DNA of 64,000 nt, from the NCBI GenBank assembly GCA_027488965.1, contig JAIYAO010000131.1, positions 1 to 64,000 on the forward strand. The letters are read 5' to 3'. Below the pieces are notes generated by a model that was not told the DNA's origin, did not search any database, and saw only the letters and a list, made by a program, of their open reading frames with translations. Position 1 is the stretch's first letter; each line of letters opens with the position of its first letter. Below are positions 19,525-29,252 of the stretch, piece by piece. Position numbers and translations under genes: made by a program. The DNA comes from Alphaproteobacteria bacterium. Lineage in GTDB: Bacteria > Pseudomonadota > Alphaproteobacteria > Caulobacterales > Aquidulcibacteraceae.

Positions 19525-20607
19525 ATGTCGGATCTTTTCACGCCGCTGACCTTGCCCGGCGGCCATGTCCTGAAGAACCGCTTCATGCTCGCGCCGCTCA
19601 CCAACCTGCAGAGCGCGCCGGATGGGGTGCTGAGCGATGATGAATTCCGCTGGCTCACCATGCGCGCGCAGGGCGGTTTCGGATTGACCATGACGTGCGC
19701 GGCCTCCGTGCAGGCGGCGGGGCTCGGCTTCCCGGGCCAGCTGGGCGCCCACGACGATCAGCATCTGCCCGGGCTCACCCGGCTGGCGGGCGCCCTCCGT
19801 GAGGCCGGCAGCCACGCCGTGGTGCAGTTGCACCACGCCGGCATGCGCTCGCCGAAGGATCTTATCGGCCATGCGCCGGTCGCGCCGTCCGACGATGCGG
19901 AGACCGGCGCACGGGCGCTGACGACGGCGGAGGTGGAGCAGGTGGCGGCCGATTTCATCGCCGCGGCGCAGCGCTGCCAGCGCGCCGGCTTCGACGGCGT
20001 GGAGCTGCACGGCGCCCACGGGTACCTTTTGTGCGCCTTCCTGAGCCCGGAGATCAACCGGCGCGACGACCGCTATGGCGGGGCGCTGGAGAACCGGGCG
20101 CGACTGCTGTTCGACATCGTGGAGGGCGTGCGCGCCGCCTGCGGGCCGGGCTTCAGCCTCGGCGTCCGCCTTTCGCCCGAGCGCTTCGGCCTGAAGCTCG
20201 ACGAGATCCGCACCGTCGCGCAACGCCTCATGCGGGAAGGCCGCATCGACTATCTCGACATGTCGCTCTGGGACGTCTTCAAGACGCCGGAGGAAGAGGC
20301 GTTCAAGGGCCGCCCGCTGGTGGCGTGGTTCACCAATCTGGAGCGCGGGAACGTGCGTCTCGGCGCGGCAGGCAAGATCACCACGGGAGAGGGCTGTTCG
20401 CGCGCATTGGAGGCCGGGCTCGACTTTGTGGTGATCGGTCGCGCGGCGATCCTGCACCACGATTTTCCGCAGCAGGTGGCGGCCAATCCGGCGTTCACGC
20501 CCGCGCCGTTGCCGGTCAGCCCCGATCACCTGCGCGCGGAGGGGCTTGGGCCCGCGTTCCTCAACTACATGCGCACGTGGAAGGGCTTCGTGGCCGAGGC
20601 GGCGTGA
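19525..20607 (+). CDS. NADH:flavin oxidoreductase, Old Yellow Enzyme family
   Basis: 360 residues from ATG 19525. The FMN-binding TIM barrel is seen from LFTPLTLPGGHVLKNRFMLA through VVQLHHAGM, the FDGVELHGAHGYLL motif, LSPEINRRDDRYGG with the phosphate-site arginines, and the late GLDFVVIGRAAI. Such enzymes use NAD(P)H to reduce activated double bonds; the cysteine-rich iron-sulfur extension of 2,4-dienoyl-CoA reductase is absent, so this is the short OYE form. Convergent with prs, only three bases between the stop codons. Confidence 0.92.
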   Translation: MSDLFTPLTLPGGHVLKNRFMLAPLTNLQSAPDGVLSDDEFRWLTMRAQGGFGLTMTCAASVQAAGLGFPGQLGAHDDQHLPGLTRLAGALREAGSHAVVQLHHAGMRSPKDLIGHAPVAPSDDAETGARALTTAEVEQVAADFIAAAQRCQRAGFDGVELHGAHGYLLCAFLSPEINRRDDRYGGALENRARLLFDIVEGVRAACGPGFSLGVRLSPERFGLKLDEIRTVAQRLMREGRIDYLDMSLWDVFKTPEEEAFKGRPLVAWFTNLERGNVRLGAAGKITTGEGCSRALEAGLDFVVIGRAAILHHDFPQQVAANPAFTPAPLPVSPDHLRAEGLGPAFLNYMRTWKGFVAEAA

Positions 20608-20610
20608 GCC

Positions 20611-21549
<939 letters not shown>

Positions 21550-21668
21550 GGGAACGCCCTGCCTTGCCGCCGCTGTGACAGAACGGTGACTTACCAGAGT
21601 CTCACCGGGCCGCAATGGCGCGGCTGCGCTCCCGGCCGTTGTCCCGGCGGGTGTGGCGCAGCCGCCAC

Positions 21669-22562
21669 CTACCCCGGCTTTTCGCCCGCGCTGTGCTCAC
21701 GAACACCCAGCGCGTCGGCGAGGCGCATCTTCGCGCTGCCGGGCTTCAGGGGCTGCTGCTGGCTCTCGTGGGGCCGCCAGCCCGTGGCGGTGAGGATGTC
21801 GAAGGTGGCGGGCACGCGGCCGTCGCCGGCGGCGTGGCGGTCCCGGTAGAGGGCCATGGCGCGGAAGAGGGCGGTGCGGGTCAGCGGCGGCGCCCGGTCC
21901 ATGAGCGCGCTCGTCTCGCCCATGGCGCGCAGGTCCGCCAGCAGGCGGAGGGGGTCGGCGTAGCGCACCGTGGCGGTGTCGCGGTCCGCCACGGGCAGGG
22001 CGAAGCCGGCCCGCTGCAGCAGGCCCGCCAGATCCTGCGTGTCGGCGAAAGGGGCGATGCGCAGCGCCGCCCCGCCGCGCGTCTCGCTGTCCGCCACGAT
22101 CAGGGCGTCGCGCAGTTCGTGCAGCGTGCGTCCGCCGAACAGCGCCCCCAGGAAGAGGCCATCGGGCTTCAGCGCCCGGCGGATCTGGATGAGCGCGCCC
22201 GGCAGGTCGTTGACCCAGTGCAACGCCAGGATCGAGACCACGAGATCGAAGGCGTCGTCGGCGAAGGGCAGCTGCTCGGGGTCGCACGCCACGCGGAGGC
22301 CGCCGCCTGCGGGCGCGATCCAGTCCGCGTGGATCACCGCGCCGATCTTTTCGGCTGCGCGGGGGTGCGCCGCCAGTGCGGCGTCGAAGGCAGCGCCCCC
22401 GCCCAGCACCAGCACCCGCGCGAACGTGCGGTTGACCGCCTCCAGACGCTCGGCCAGATCCTCCGCGACCCGGGCGTGCAGGAAGTCCGCCTGCGTCCCA
22501 TGGCGCTGCGCACGCGCGCGGTGCAGGCGCACGCGGTTAGGGTCGAACGGGCGGGCGGTCAT
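21669..22562 (-). CDS. SAM-dependent methyltransferase, BioC/NDUFAF5-like
   Basis: 297 residues from ATG 22562. The protein starts [16 protein letters not shown], the beginning typical of the alphaproteobacterial and mitochondrial NDUFAF5 group. The fold has [10 protein letters not shown] as the SAM-binding glycine motif, a following acid (VIHADWI), and [20 protein letters not shown] as the second and third motifs. NDUFAF5 modifies a complex I subunit; whether this bacterial relative does so is inference. It is divergent from comF with 14 bases between start codons, a common alphaproteobacterial arrangement. Confidence 0.85.
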   Translation of the reverse strand: MTARPFDPNRVRLHRARAQRHGTQADFLHARVAEDLAERLEAVNRTFARVLVLGGGAAFDAALAAHPRAAEKIGAVIHADWIAPAGGGLRVACDPEQLPFADDAFDLVVSILALHWVNDLPGALIQIRRALKPDGLFLGALFGGRTLHELRDALIVADSETRGGAALRIAPFADTQDLAGLLQRAGFALPVADRDTATVRYADPLRLLADLRAMGETSALMDRAPPLTRTALFRAMALYRDRHAAGDGRVPATFDILTATGWRPHESQQQPLKPGSAKMRLADALGVREHSAGEKPG

Positions 22563-22576
22563 CGGGGGAGTATGGC

Positions 22577-23356
22577 GTGGCGGGGAGCCAAGGTCGACAA
22601 TCCGGTCGACAATCCGGTGCGCGGTCCCTTCTGGCGCGGGCCGCCGACGTGGTCTGGCCGCCGCGCTCGCTGCTGTCGGACGCGATCGTGGACCGGCCGG
22701 GCGCCATCGACGCCGCGCACTGGGCGCGGCTGCAGTTCCTGGGCCCGCCATGGTGTGCGGCATGCGGCTTCCCGTTCGCCACGGTGGAGGCCCCGGACGC
22801 CCTGTGCGGCGCGTGCACGGCGGCGCCGCCGCCCTACGCCAGCGCCCGCGCGCCGCTGGCCTATGACGATGAGTCCCGCCGTCTCGTGCTCGATCTCAAG
22901 CGCAGCGGACGGCGCGACGGGCTGCGCGTGTTCGCGGGCTGGATGGCGGAGGCGGGGGCGGCGATGCTGGCCGAGGCCGATCTCCTGGTCCCCGCGCCGC
23001 TGCACTGGACGCGCCTGCTGGAACGGCGGTTCAACCAGTCTGCGTGGCTGGCGCAGGCGGTGGGCGCGCGCGCCGGCATGCCGGTGCTGGTGGATGCGCT
23101 GGTGCGGCGTCGCCGACGCCGCAGCCAGCACGGCCTCACCGCCAGCCAGCGCCGCCGCAACGTGGCGGGGGTTTACCGGATCGGGCCCGGCAAGGCCCCG
23201 GCGGTGGCGGGGCGAATCGTGCTCCTTGTGGATGACGTCTTCACCACGGGCGCCACGGCGGAGGCGTGCACGCGGGCGCTGCTGCGGGCCAAGGCGCGGA
23301 AGGTGCATGTGCTGACGCTGGCGCGCGTTGTCCGGCCCGTGGACGTGGTTATATGA
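22577..23356 (+). CDS. comF: ComF-family phosphoribosyltransferase-like protein
   Basis: 259 residues. The N-terminal zinc-ribbon-like region has two CxxC pairs (CAAC and CGAC), then LKRSGRRDGL, RRFNQSAWLAQAVG, and RRRRSQHGLTASQRRRNVAG. The PRPP-binding-type loop is VLLVDDVFTTGATAEAC. ComF proteins are linked to DNA uptake and to recovery from DNA damage; the enzymatic reaction is not settled. The start is uncertain: GTG 22577 is used here, but a later start near ARSLLARAADVVWPP is possible. First of four same-strand genes in a frequent alphaproteobacterial cluster. Confidence 0.85.
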   Translation: MAGSQGRQSGRQSGARSLLARAADVVWPPRSLLSDAIVDRPGAIDAAHWARLQFLGPPWCAACGFPFATVEAPDALCGACTAAPPPYASARAPLAYDDESRRLVLDLKRSGRRDGLRVFAGWMAEAGAAMLAEADLLVPAPLHWTRLLERRFNQSAWLAQAVGARAGMPVLVDALVRRRRRRSQHGLTASQRRRNVAGVYRIGPGKAPAVAGRIVLLVDDVFTTGATAEACTRALLRAKARKVHVLTLARVVRPVDVVI

Positions 23357-23378
23357 ACTTGAGGAGAAGCTGGCGTCC

Positions 23379-23639
23379 ATGAAACCGGTCACCGTCTACA
23401 CCACCATGTTCTGCCCCTACTGCACGCGCGCGCTGGCCCTGCTGCAGAAGAAGGGCGCGCCGGTGACGGAGATCCAGGCCGGCATGGACGCGGACAAGAA
23501 GGCCGAGATGGTGCGCCGCTCCGGCGGGGCGCGGACGTTCCCGCAGATCTTCATCGGCGATGCGCACGTGGGCGGCTGCGACGACCTGCACGCGCTGGAC
23601 GCCGCGGGCCGCCTCGATCCCCTGCTGGCGGGCGCCTGA
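23379..23639 (+). CDS. grxC: glutaredoxin GrxC
   Basis: 86-residue dithiol glutaredoxin with active site CPYC in VYTTMFCPYCTRA and the glutathione-binding TFPQIFIGDAHVGGCDDL. It reduces mixed disulfides using glutathione in the cytoplasm. ATG 23379 is preceded by GAGGAG; an earlier start at 23328 lies in the comF tail. The stop overlaps the ATG of the nitrilase-like gene (TGATG), showing translational coupling. Confidence 0.95.
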   Translation: MKPVTVYTTMFCPYCTRALALLQKKGAPVTEIQAGMDADKKAEMVRRSGGARTFPQIFIGDAHVGGCDDLHALDAAGRLDPLLAGA

Positions 23640-24481
23640 TGGCGCGCACCCTCCGCGTCGCCGCCGTCCAGTTGCGCTCGGGCATCGCGCTGGAGGCCAA
23701 CCGCGCCCACGCCCTGCCGCTCCTGCGGGAGGCCGCCGCCGCCGGCGCGCGCCTTGTGGCTACCCCGGAAATGACCTCCCGGCTCGATCTCGACCGCGCC
23801 CGCCTGCAGGAAAACCTGTCCCGGGCGGACCTGGTGGCCGAGCAGCGCTCGTGGAGCCGGATCGCGGAGGAGCTGGGCGTGTGGCTTCTGCTGGGGTCCG
23901 CGCCGATCCCGGCCGATGCGGGCCGCGTGTACAACCGCAGCCACCTGTTCGCGCCCGACGGGCGCCTCGCGGCCACCTACGACAAGATCAACCTGTTCGA
24001 CGTGACGTTGGGCGGCACGGAAAACTACCGCGAATCCGCCGGCGTGGCTGCGGGCGCGCGCGCTGTGGTGACGGAGGGGCCCATGGGCGTGAAGCTCGGC
24101 CTCACCATCTGCTACGACATGCGTTTTCCCCGGCTGTATCGCGCGCTCGCCAACGCCGGCGCGGAGCTGATCGCCGTGCCGGCGGCGTTCACCGTGCCCA
24201 CGGGCCGGGCCCACTGGGAAACCCTGCTGCGCGCCCGCGCCATCGAGACGGGCAGCTTCATCATCGCGCCCGCGCAGGGCGGGGTGCATGAGGACGGCCG
24301 CGCCACGTGGGGCCATTCCGTGATCATCGGGCCGTGGGGGCAGGTGCTGAAGGCGCTGCCCGACGACGCGCCCGGCGTGATCGTGGCGGACTGCAACCTC
24401 GACGAGGTGACCGAAGCCCGCGCGCGGATTCCGGCGTGGAGGACGGAGGGCGAGTTCGAGGCCCCCGAGCCGCGCACATGA
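23639..24481 (+). CDS. carbon-nitrogen hydrolase (nitrilase/Nit1-like)
   Basis: 280 residues, cytoplasmic. The Glu-Lys-Cys triad is visible: glutamate in TPEMTS near 44, lysine in YDKINLFDV near 114, cysteine in LTICYDMRFPRLYR near 157. The family includes the deaminated-glutathione amidase Nit1 and omega-amidases; the neighbour grxC makes a role in glutathione repair attractive, but that is inference. It overlaps grxC by one base and the next gene by four (ATGA). Confidence 0.9.
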   Translation: MARTLRVAAVQLRSGIALEANRAHALPLLREAAAAGARLVATPEMTSRLDLDRARLQENLSRADLVAEQRSWSRIAEELGVWLLLGSAPIPADAGRVYNRSHLFAPDGRLAATYDKINLFDVTLGGTENYRESAGVAAGARAVVTEGPMGVKLGLTICYDMRFPRLYRALANAGAELIAVPAAFTVPTGRAHWETLLRARAIETGSFIIAPAQGGVHEDGRATWGHSVIIGPWGQVLKALPDDAPGVIVADCNLDEVTEARARIPAWRTEGEFEAPEPRT

Positions 24482-24888
24482 TCCGCTACGCGCTGACCTG
24501 CGCCAACGAGGAGTTGTTCGAGGGCTGGTTCGCCTCCAGCGCGGACTACGACGATCAGGCCGCCCGCGGTCTCGTGGAGTGCCCCCTGTGCGGCTCCCGC
24601 GACATTCGCAAGGCGCCGATGGCGCCGGCGGTGGCGCGTTCGCGCGAGGGCGGCGCCAGTCCCGCCGAGTTGGCCGCCCGCGTCCGCGCCCACATCCGCG
24701 AAAAATTCGACTACGTAGGGGAAAGCTTCGCCGATGAGGCGCGCGCCATCCACGATGGCGATGCACCCGATCGCCCGATCTGGGGCGAGGCCACCCCGGA
24801 AGAAGCCCGTGCGTTGTCCGACGAGGGCGTGCCTGTGGCGCCCCTGCCCGATGCGCTCGCCCCCACGCCGCCGCGCAAGCTCAACTAG
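24478..24888 (+). CDS. DUF1178 family protein with CxxC zinc-type motif
   Basis: 136 residues, start at ATG 24478 overlapping the upstream TGA. It begins MIRYALTCANEELFEGWFAS, continues with QAARGLVECPLCGSRDIRKA (a CxxC likely binding zinc), and has HIREKFDYVGESFADEARAIH, the DUF1178 signature. The function of the family is unknown; it is consistently found beside nitrilase and glutaredoxin genes in alphaproteobacteria. Confidence 0.92.
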   Translation: MIRYALTCANEELFEGWFASSADYDDQAARGLVECPLCGSRDIRKAPMAPAVARSREGGASPAELAARVRAHIREKFDYVGESFADEARAIHDGDAPDRPIWGEATPEEARALSDEGVPVAPLPDALAPTPPRKLN

Positions 24889-24907
24889 GTCCGCGCAGGA
24901 CGCGCCT

Positions 24908-24927
24908 AAAAACCGCCGTTCGGCGGT
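24908..24927 (-). terminator. hairpin with T-tract on the minus strand
   Basis: A perfect 16-base palindrome at 24912-24927 is followed, reading on the minus strand, by a TTTTTA tract (24911-24906). As a terminator it would face transcripts entering the comF operon from the right. No T-run follows on the plus strand, so it does not obviously end the DUF1178 transcript. Confidence 0.45.
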
Positions 24928-25049
24928 CGCACATGCGCCGCTCGCCTGTTCGATGACGTGACCGACCGATGAAGGGATGGTAATGTATCCCGACGTGCGG
25001 GGCCGCGCGGGCGGGCTGGTTTCGGACCGCATGCACAAGGGACGGGGCG

Positions 25050-25964
25050 ATGCCTGAAGAGCTTCTGAACATCGCCGAGGCCATTCGCACGCAACTGTTG
25101 GCGCTGGCCCCTGACTCCGTGCGCGCGCAGATCGAGGCGCTGCCGGGCGAGGTGCTGCTGGCGATCCTCGGCGTGCTCGCGCTGGCCGCGCTTCTGGTCG
25201 TGTTCTCCCTGCTGGGTGCGCTGTTCGGCGGCGGCCGGCGGCGGCGGGAGGAGGAGCAGGAGGTCGCCAACGACTATCGCCCCGAACCGCGCCCCGAACC
25301 GCGCCGCGAGGAGCGCAGGCCGGAGCCCGCGTCCGCCGCCCCGTCCGCATCGCCCGCCAATCTCGCCGCCCGCCACGAGGAACTCATGTCCCGCGGTGAA
25401 CGCCAGGCGCAGGGCAACGACTTCCAGAGCGCGCTGGCCAGCTTCAAGGAGGCGCTCGACGCGGCCCGCCAGCTGGCCTTCACCCGGCCGGAGGCGCCGG
25501 AGCCACAGCGGTTCGTGGCCAAGGCGCTGCACAAGGTGGGCGACGTGAGCGCGCGCCTGGGCGACGGGCACGCCGCCCGGCAGCATCACGAGCAGGCGCT
25601 GGTGCTCCTGCGGCGCGTCCACGGCGCCAACCCCCGCGACGCCGCCGTGGCGCGCGAACTCGCCGTGACGCTGGAACGCCTCGGCGGCGCTGCCGCACAA
25701 GCGGGTGATCGCGCCGGCGCGCGGAACGCCTTCGAGGAAGAACTGCGCATCGCCGGCGCCATGGCGCAGCAGGAGAACCACGATCTGGCGTGGGTACGGT
25801 TCAAGGCGGTCGTCCACATCATGCTGGGCAATCTCAATGATCCCGACAGCCGCGCGCACTACGAACAGGCCCGCCAGCTGTTCGAGACCTTGGAGCGCGC
25901 CAACCAGATCCAGACCCAGGACGCCCAGACCCTGCAGCAGCTGCGCGGCGTGCTGAGCGCCTGA
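25050..25964 (+). CDS. membrane-anchored TPR protein
   Basis: 304 residues. A hydrophobic segment at about 34-58 (VLLAILGVLALAALLVVFSL) anchors the protein; a short N-terminal helix precedes it. A proline/glutamate/arginine linker at about 65-100 leads to roughly 190 residues of helical repeats. ARHEELMSRGERQAQGNDFQ, ALASFKEALDAARQL, KALHKVGDVSARLGD and LAVTLERLGGAAAQAGDRAG have the spacing of tetratricopeptide repeats. It is probably a cytoplasmic scaffold tethered to the inner membrane. No partner can be named from the context; the next gene is an MFS transporter. Confidence 0.8.
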   Translation: MPEELLNIAEAIRTQLLALAPDSVRAQIEALPGEVLLAILGVLALAALLVVFSLLGALFGGGRRRREEEQEVANDYRPEPRPEPRREERRPEPASAAPSASPANLAARHEELMSRGERQAQGNDFQSALASFKEALDAARQLAFTRPEAPEPQRFVAKALHKVGDVSARLGDGHAARQHHEQALVLLRRVHGANPRDAAVARELAVTLERLGGAAAQAGDRAGARNAFEEELRIAGAMAQQENHDLAWVRFKAVVHIMLGNLNDPDSRAHYEQARQLFETLERANQIQTQDAQTLQQLRGVLSA

Positions 25965-26039
25965 TCCACCGCTACGGGTGTTTGCGCAGGCGGTGAAACG
26001 CGCGTACCACGCGCGATCGCATTCCGGGGACCTTCAAAC

Positions 26040-27245
26040 TTGCGCCTGCAGCGCACCTTCGGCGGGCCTGTGGGCCGGCTCACGCTGGTCATGTCGTGCA
26101 TCTTCGCAGGCACGGGCATGGCGCTGCCGTTTCTCGCCCGCTGGCTGGAGGAAAAACACGGCCTGTCGGGCATCGAGATCGCGGCGGTGGTGTCGGGCGC
26201 GCAGCTGGCGCGGTTCGTGGTGGGGCCCCTGATCGCCGCGTGGGCGGACGGGTTCGCCGATCGCCGCACGCCGCTGCGCGTGCTCTCGGTGGCGGCCGTG
26301 GGGCTTTATGCGGCGTTCTTCTATGCCGAAGGATTCTGGGCGCTGCTCATCATGAGCTTTCTCGCGCAGACGGCGGGCATGGCGATGACGCCGCTGGTGG
26401 AGGGCGCGATCCTGCGCGGCGCCATCACGCACGGGGGCTTGAGCTACGGCGTCTCGCGCGGCATCGGCTCGCTCGCGTTCATCGTGTCCAACGTCATCGG
26501 CGGGGCGATGATCGCGCGCTTCGGGCTCGATGCGGTGGCGGTCTATGTGATCGCGTCGATGGCGGCTGCGATGCTCAGCACGCTGTTCGTGCTCGCGCCC
26601 GATCGCGTGGAGACGGGCGAAGGCGGCGGCGGATTCCGCGCGCGGCTGAAGGAGGCGCTCGGCCTCTTCCGCAATCCGGCCTTCGCCATTCCCGTGGCCG
26701 CCGCGAGCATCATCCAGTGCGGCCACGCGTTCTACTACGGGTTCTCCACGCTGGTCTGGGTCAAGCAGGGGTTCTCCGATGCGCTGATCGGCTGGCTGTG
26801 GGCGTTCGGCGCGATCATCGAGGTGGGCCTTCTGTGGACGCTCCCGAGGTTCGAGCGGCGGTTCACGCCGGAGGCGCTCATTGCGCTGGGCGGGGCGGCA
26901 GCCGTGGTGCGCTGGGCGGCGCTGGCGTTCATGCCGCCGGCGGAACTGCTGTGGCCGCTGCAGGCGCTGCACGCGCTCACGTTCGCCGCCACCCACGTGG
27001 GCGCGCTCAAGCTTGTGCAGCGGGAGGCCCCGGTGCGGATCGCCGGCGTGGCGCAGACGCTCTACGCCGCGCTGGCTTCGGGCACGCTGGCGGGACTGGC
27101 CATGCTCCTGGCGGGGGCGCTCTACGACTCCGTCGGCGCGCTCGGATACCTCGCCATGGCCGCCTTCGGCGCCGCCGGCTGCGCGATGATGGCGGCGGCC
27201 ATTCGCCTGTCAGGCGCAAAGCGCGTCCGTACGTCCACACCCTGA
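26040..27245 (+). CDS. MFS transporter, LacY/HcaT-like type
   Basis: 401 residues with about twelve membrane helices in two halves. It starts at TTG 26040 with RLQRTFGGPVGRLTLVMSC. Features include FLARWLEEKHGLSGIEIA, the loop AAWADGFADRRTPLRVL as the MFS A-motif equivalent, and SYGVSRGIGSLAFIVSNVIGG, which is characteristic of the MFS_1-like (3-phenylpropionate/nucleoside) branch. Substrate unknown. It is 75 bases after the TPR gene and 90 before the lipid-transport operon; cotranscription is possible but not shown. Confidence 0.85.
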   Translation: MRLQRTFGGPVGRLTLVMSCIFAGTGMALPFLARWLEEKHGLSGIEIAAVVSGAQLARFVVGPLIAAWADGFADRRTPLRVLSVAAVGLYAAFFYAEGFWALLIMSFLAQTAGMAMTPLVEGAILRGAITHGGLSYGVSRGIGSLAFIVSNVIGGAMIARFGLDAVAVYVIASMAAAMLSTLFVLAPDRVETGEGGGGFRARLKEALGLFRNPAFAIPVAAASIIQCGHAFYYGFSTLVWVKQGFSDALIGWLWAFGAIIEVGLLWTLPRFERRFTPEALIALGGAAAVVRWAALAFMPPAELLWPLQALHALTFAATHVGALKLVQREAPVRIAGVAQTLYAALASGTLAGLAMLLAGALYDSVGALGYLAMAAFGAAGCAMMAAAIRLSGAKRVRTSTP

Positions 27246-27335
27246 TAATTAATCGCATGGGGCGCAGTACGATCGCGCGCCTGAAGCGTTAGGGGTTCAG
27301 GGGACCGCTTATCCTCTGATACGACCAAAGGGTTC

Positions 27336-28472
27336 ATGGGCGAGGCAGACATCATTCCGGACGCCCAGGCGCCCGCCTACGACGTGCGCGGTGACGCGGG
27401 CGCGCGGGTGCTTGCGCTGCGGGGCGATTGGACGGTGCGCACCGTGTCCGGGATCGACGCACCGCTGCGCGCCCTGTCCGACGGCATCGACCGGGTCGAT
27501 GTCACGGGCCTCGGGCGCATGGACGTGGCGGGCGCGTGGCTCATCGTGCGCACCTGCGGGCGCGGGCGAGAGGACATCGCGCTCGACGGCGAACATGAAA
27601 ACGCCAGCCGTCTCATCGCGGTGGCGCAGCGCGCCACGCACGGCGAACTGGCCCACCCGGAGCGTCCGCACGGCGTCATCGCGGTGTTCGACCGGATCGG
27701 CCGCTCGCTCGTCAACATCCGTGACGAGGCGCTGCACACTCTCGGCTTTCTGGGGCTTACGCTCGTCACCTTGCTGCGCCTTGTGCGCCATCCGCGACGC
27801 ATCCGCTGGATCTCCGTGGTCAGCGTGATGGAGACGGCCGGCCTCAATGCCTTGCCCATCATCATGCTGCTGGCGTTCTTCATCGGCGTGGTGGTGGCGT
27901 TCCTCGGCTCGCGCGTGCTGGGCGATTTCGGCGCGGCGGTCTTCACCGTGGAGCTTGTGGCGTTCTCCGTGATGCGGGAGTTCGGCGTCGTCATCACCTG
28001 CGTGCTGCTGGCGGGCCGCACCGACAGCGCGTTCACCGCCCAGATCGGCGCCATGAAGATGCGCCAGGAAATCGACGCCATGCGCGTGCTCGGGCTTGAT
28101 CCGATGGAGGCCATCGTCGTGCCGCGGCTGATCGCCATGGTGGTCATGACGCCGGTGCTTACGTTCGCCGCGACCATGGCGGGCCTGCTGGGCGGGCTGG
28201 TGGTCTGCTGGGCCATGCTCGATGTGAGCCCGATCATGTTCTTCACGCGCATCAGCGAAGCGGTGCCCGCGCAGCACTTCTGGGTGGGCATGCTGAAATC
28301 GCCGGTGCTGGCGGTGGTGCTGGCGCTGGTGGGCTGCCGCCACGGGCTGGAGACGGGCGACGACGTGACCTCGCTCGGCAAGCGGGTGACCGCATCCGTG
28401 GTGCAGTCCATCTTCCTGGTGATCGTGATCGATGCAGCCTTCGCCATCTGGTTTCTGGAGATGGACTGGTGA
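27336..28472 (+). CDS. mlaE: MlaE-type ABC transporter permease with N-terminal STAS domain
   Basis: 378 residues. The first 110 residues look like a STAS domain (LALRGDWTVRTVSGID, VDVTGLGRMDVAGAWLIVR), the role played by separate MlaB in E. coli. The permease follows with VVSVMETAGLNALPIIMLLA, GVVVAFLGSRVLGDFGA, REFGVVITCVLLAGRTDSAF and MRVLGLDPMEAIVVPRL, the MlaE signature. With the following ATPase, MCE protein and lipoprotein it forms a transporter moving lipids between the outer and inner membranes. The next gene overlaps it (GTGA). Confidence 0.93.
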   Translation: MGEADIIPDAQAPAYDVRGDAGARVLALRGDWTVRTVSGIDAPLRALSDGIDRVDVTGLGRMDVAGAWLIVRTCGRGREDIALDGEHENASRLIAVAQRATHGELAHPERPHGVIAVFDRIGRSLVNIRDEALHTLGFLGLTLVTLLRLVRHPRRIRWISVVSVMETAGLNALPIIMLLAFFIGVVVAFLGSRVLGDFGAAVFTVELVAFSVMREFGVVITCVLLAGRTDSAFTAQIGAMKMRQEIDAMRVLGLDPMEAIVVPRLIAMVVMTPVLTFAATMAGLLGGLVVCWAMLDVSPIMFFTRISEAVPAQHFWVGMLKSPVLAVVLALVGCRHGLETGDDVTSLGKRVTASVVQSIFLVIVIDAAFAIWFLEMDW

Positions 28473-29248
28473 GTGGCGACGACGACATCGCGATCCGCGT
28501 GCGCGGCATCGTCACGCGCTTCGGCGCGCAGACCGTGCACGATGGCGTCGATCTCGACGTGCGCCGCGGCGAGATCCTTGGCGTCGTGGGGCCGTCCGGT
28601 TGCGGCAAGTCCGTGCTGCTGCGGGAAATCGTGGGCCTCGATTCGCCGGAGTCCGGTGAGGTGCACGTGTTCGGCGTGGACGTGATCGCGCTCTCGGAAG
28701 CAGAACGGCGGGCCACGAACCAGCGCATGGGTGTGATGTTCCAGGACGGTGCGCTCTTCTCGTCCCTAACCGTGCGCGAGAATGTGGAGGCGCCGTTCCG
28801 GGAGCACACCACGCTGCCGCTGGAACTGGTGCACGAACTCGCGGCGCTCAAGCTCACAATGGCGGGGCTCGACGAGGGCTCGCACTTAAAGTCTCCCGGG
28901 CAGCTGTCTGGCGGCATGCGCAAGCGCGCGGCGCTGGCGCGGGCGCTGGCGCTCGATCCGGAGCTTCTGTTTCTGGACGAACCCACCGCCGGCCTCGATC
29001 CCGTCACCGCGGGCAACTTCGATGCGCTCCTGCGCGAGCTCACCGACGCCCTCGATCTCACCGTTTTCCTGGTTACTCACGACCTCGATACCCTCGCGGC
29101 CGTGTGCGACCGCATCTGCGTGCTGTACGGCGGCAAGGTCGCCGCGATCGGCACGCTGGATGAGGTCCGCGCCAACGCCACCGGCTGGATCGCCGACTAT
29201 TTCTCCGGGCCCCGCGGTCGCGCGGCCCTCCGCAGCAAGGAAAGATGA
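28469..29248 (+). CDS. mlaF: MlaF-type ABC transporter ATP-binding protein
   Basis: 259 residues from GTG 28469, overlapping the permease stop. Walker A GPSGCGKS (about 41-48), Q-loop MFQDGALFSS, signature LSGGMRKRAALARAL, Walker B LLFLDEPTAGLDP and switch histidine TVFLVTHDLD are complete, so it should be an active ATPase. GMRKR in the signature motif is typical of the MCE-transport ATPases. Energises the lipid transporter at the cytoplasmic face. The MCE gene follows after four bases. Confidence 0.94.
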   Translation: MSGDDDIAIRVRGIVTRFGAQTVHDGVDLDVRRGEILGVVGPSGCGKSVLLREIVGLDSPESGEVHVFGVDVIALSEAERRATNQRMGVMFQDGALFSSLTVRENVEAPFREHTTLPLELVHELAALKLTMAGLDEGSHLKSPGQLSGGMRKRAALARALALDPELLFLDEPTAGLDPVTAGNFDALLRELTDALDLTVFLVTHDLDTLAAVCDRICVLYGGKVAAIGTLDEVRANATGWIADYFSGPRGRAALRSKER

Positions 29249-29252
29249 GGCC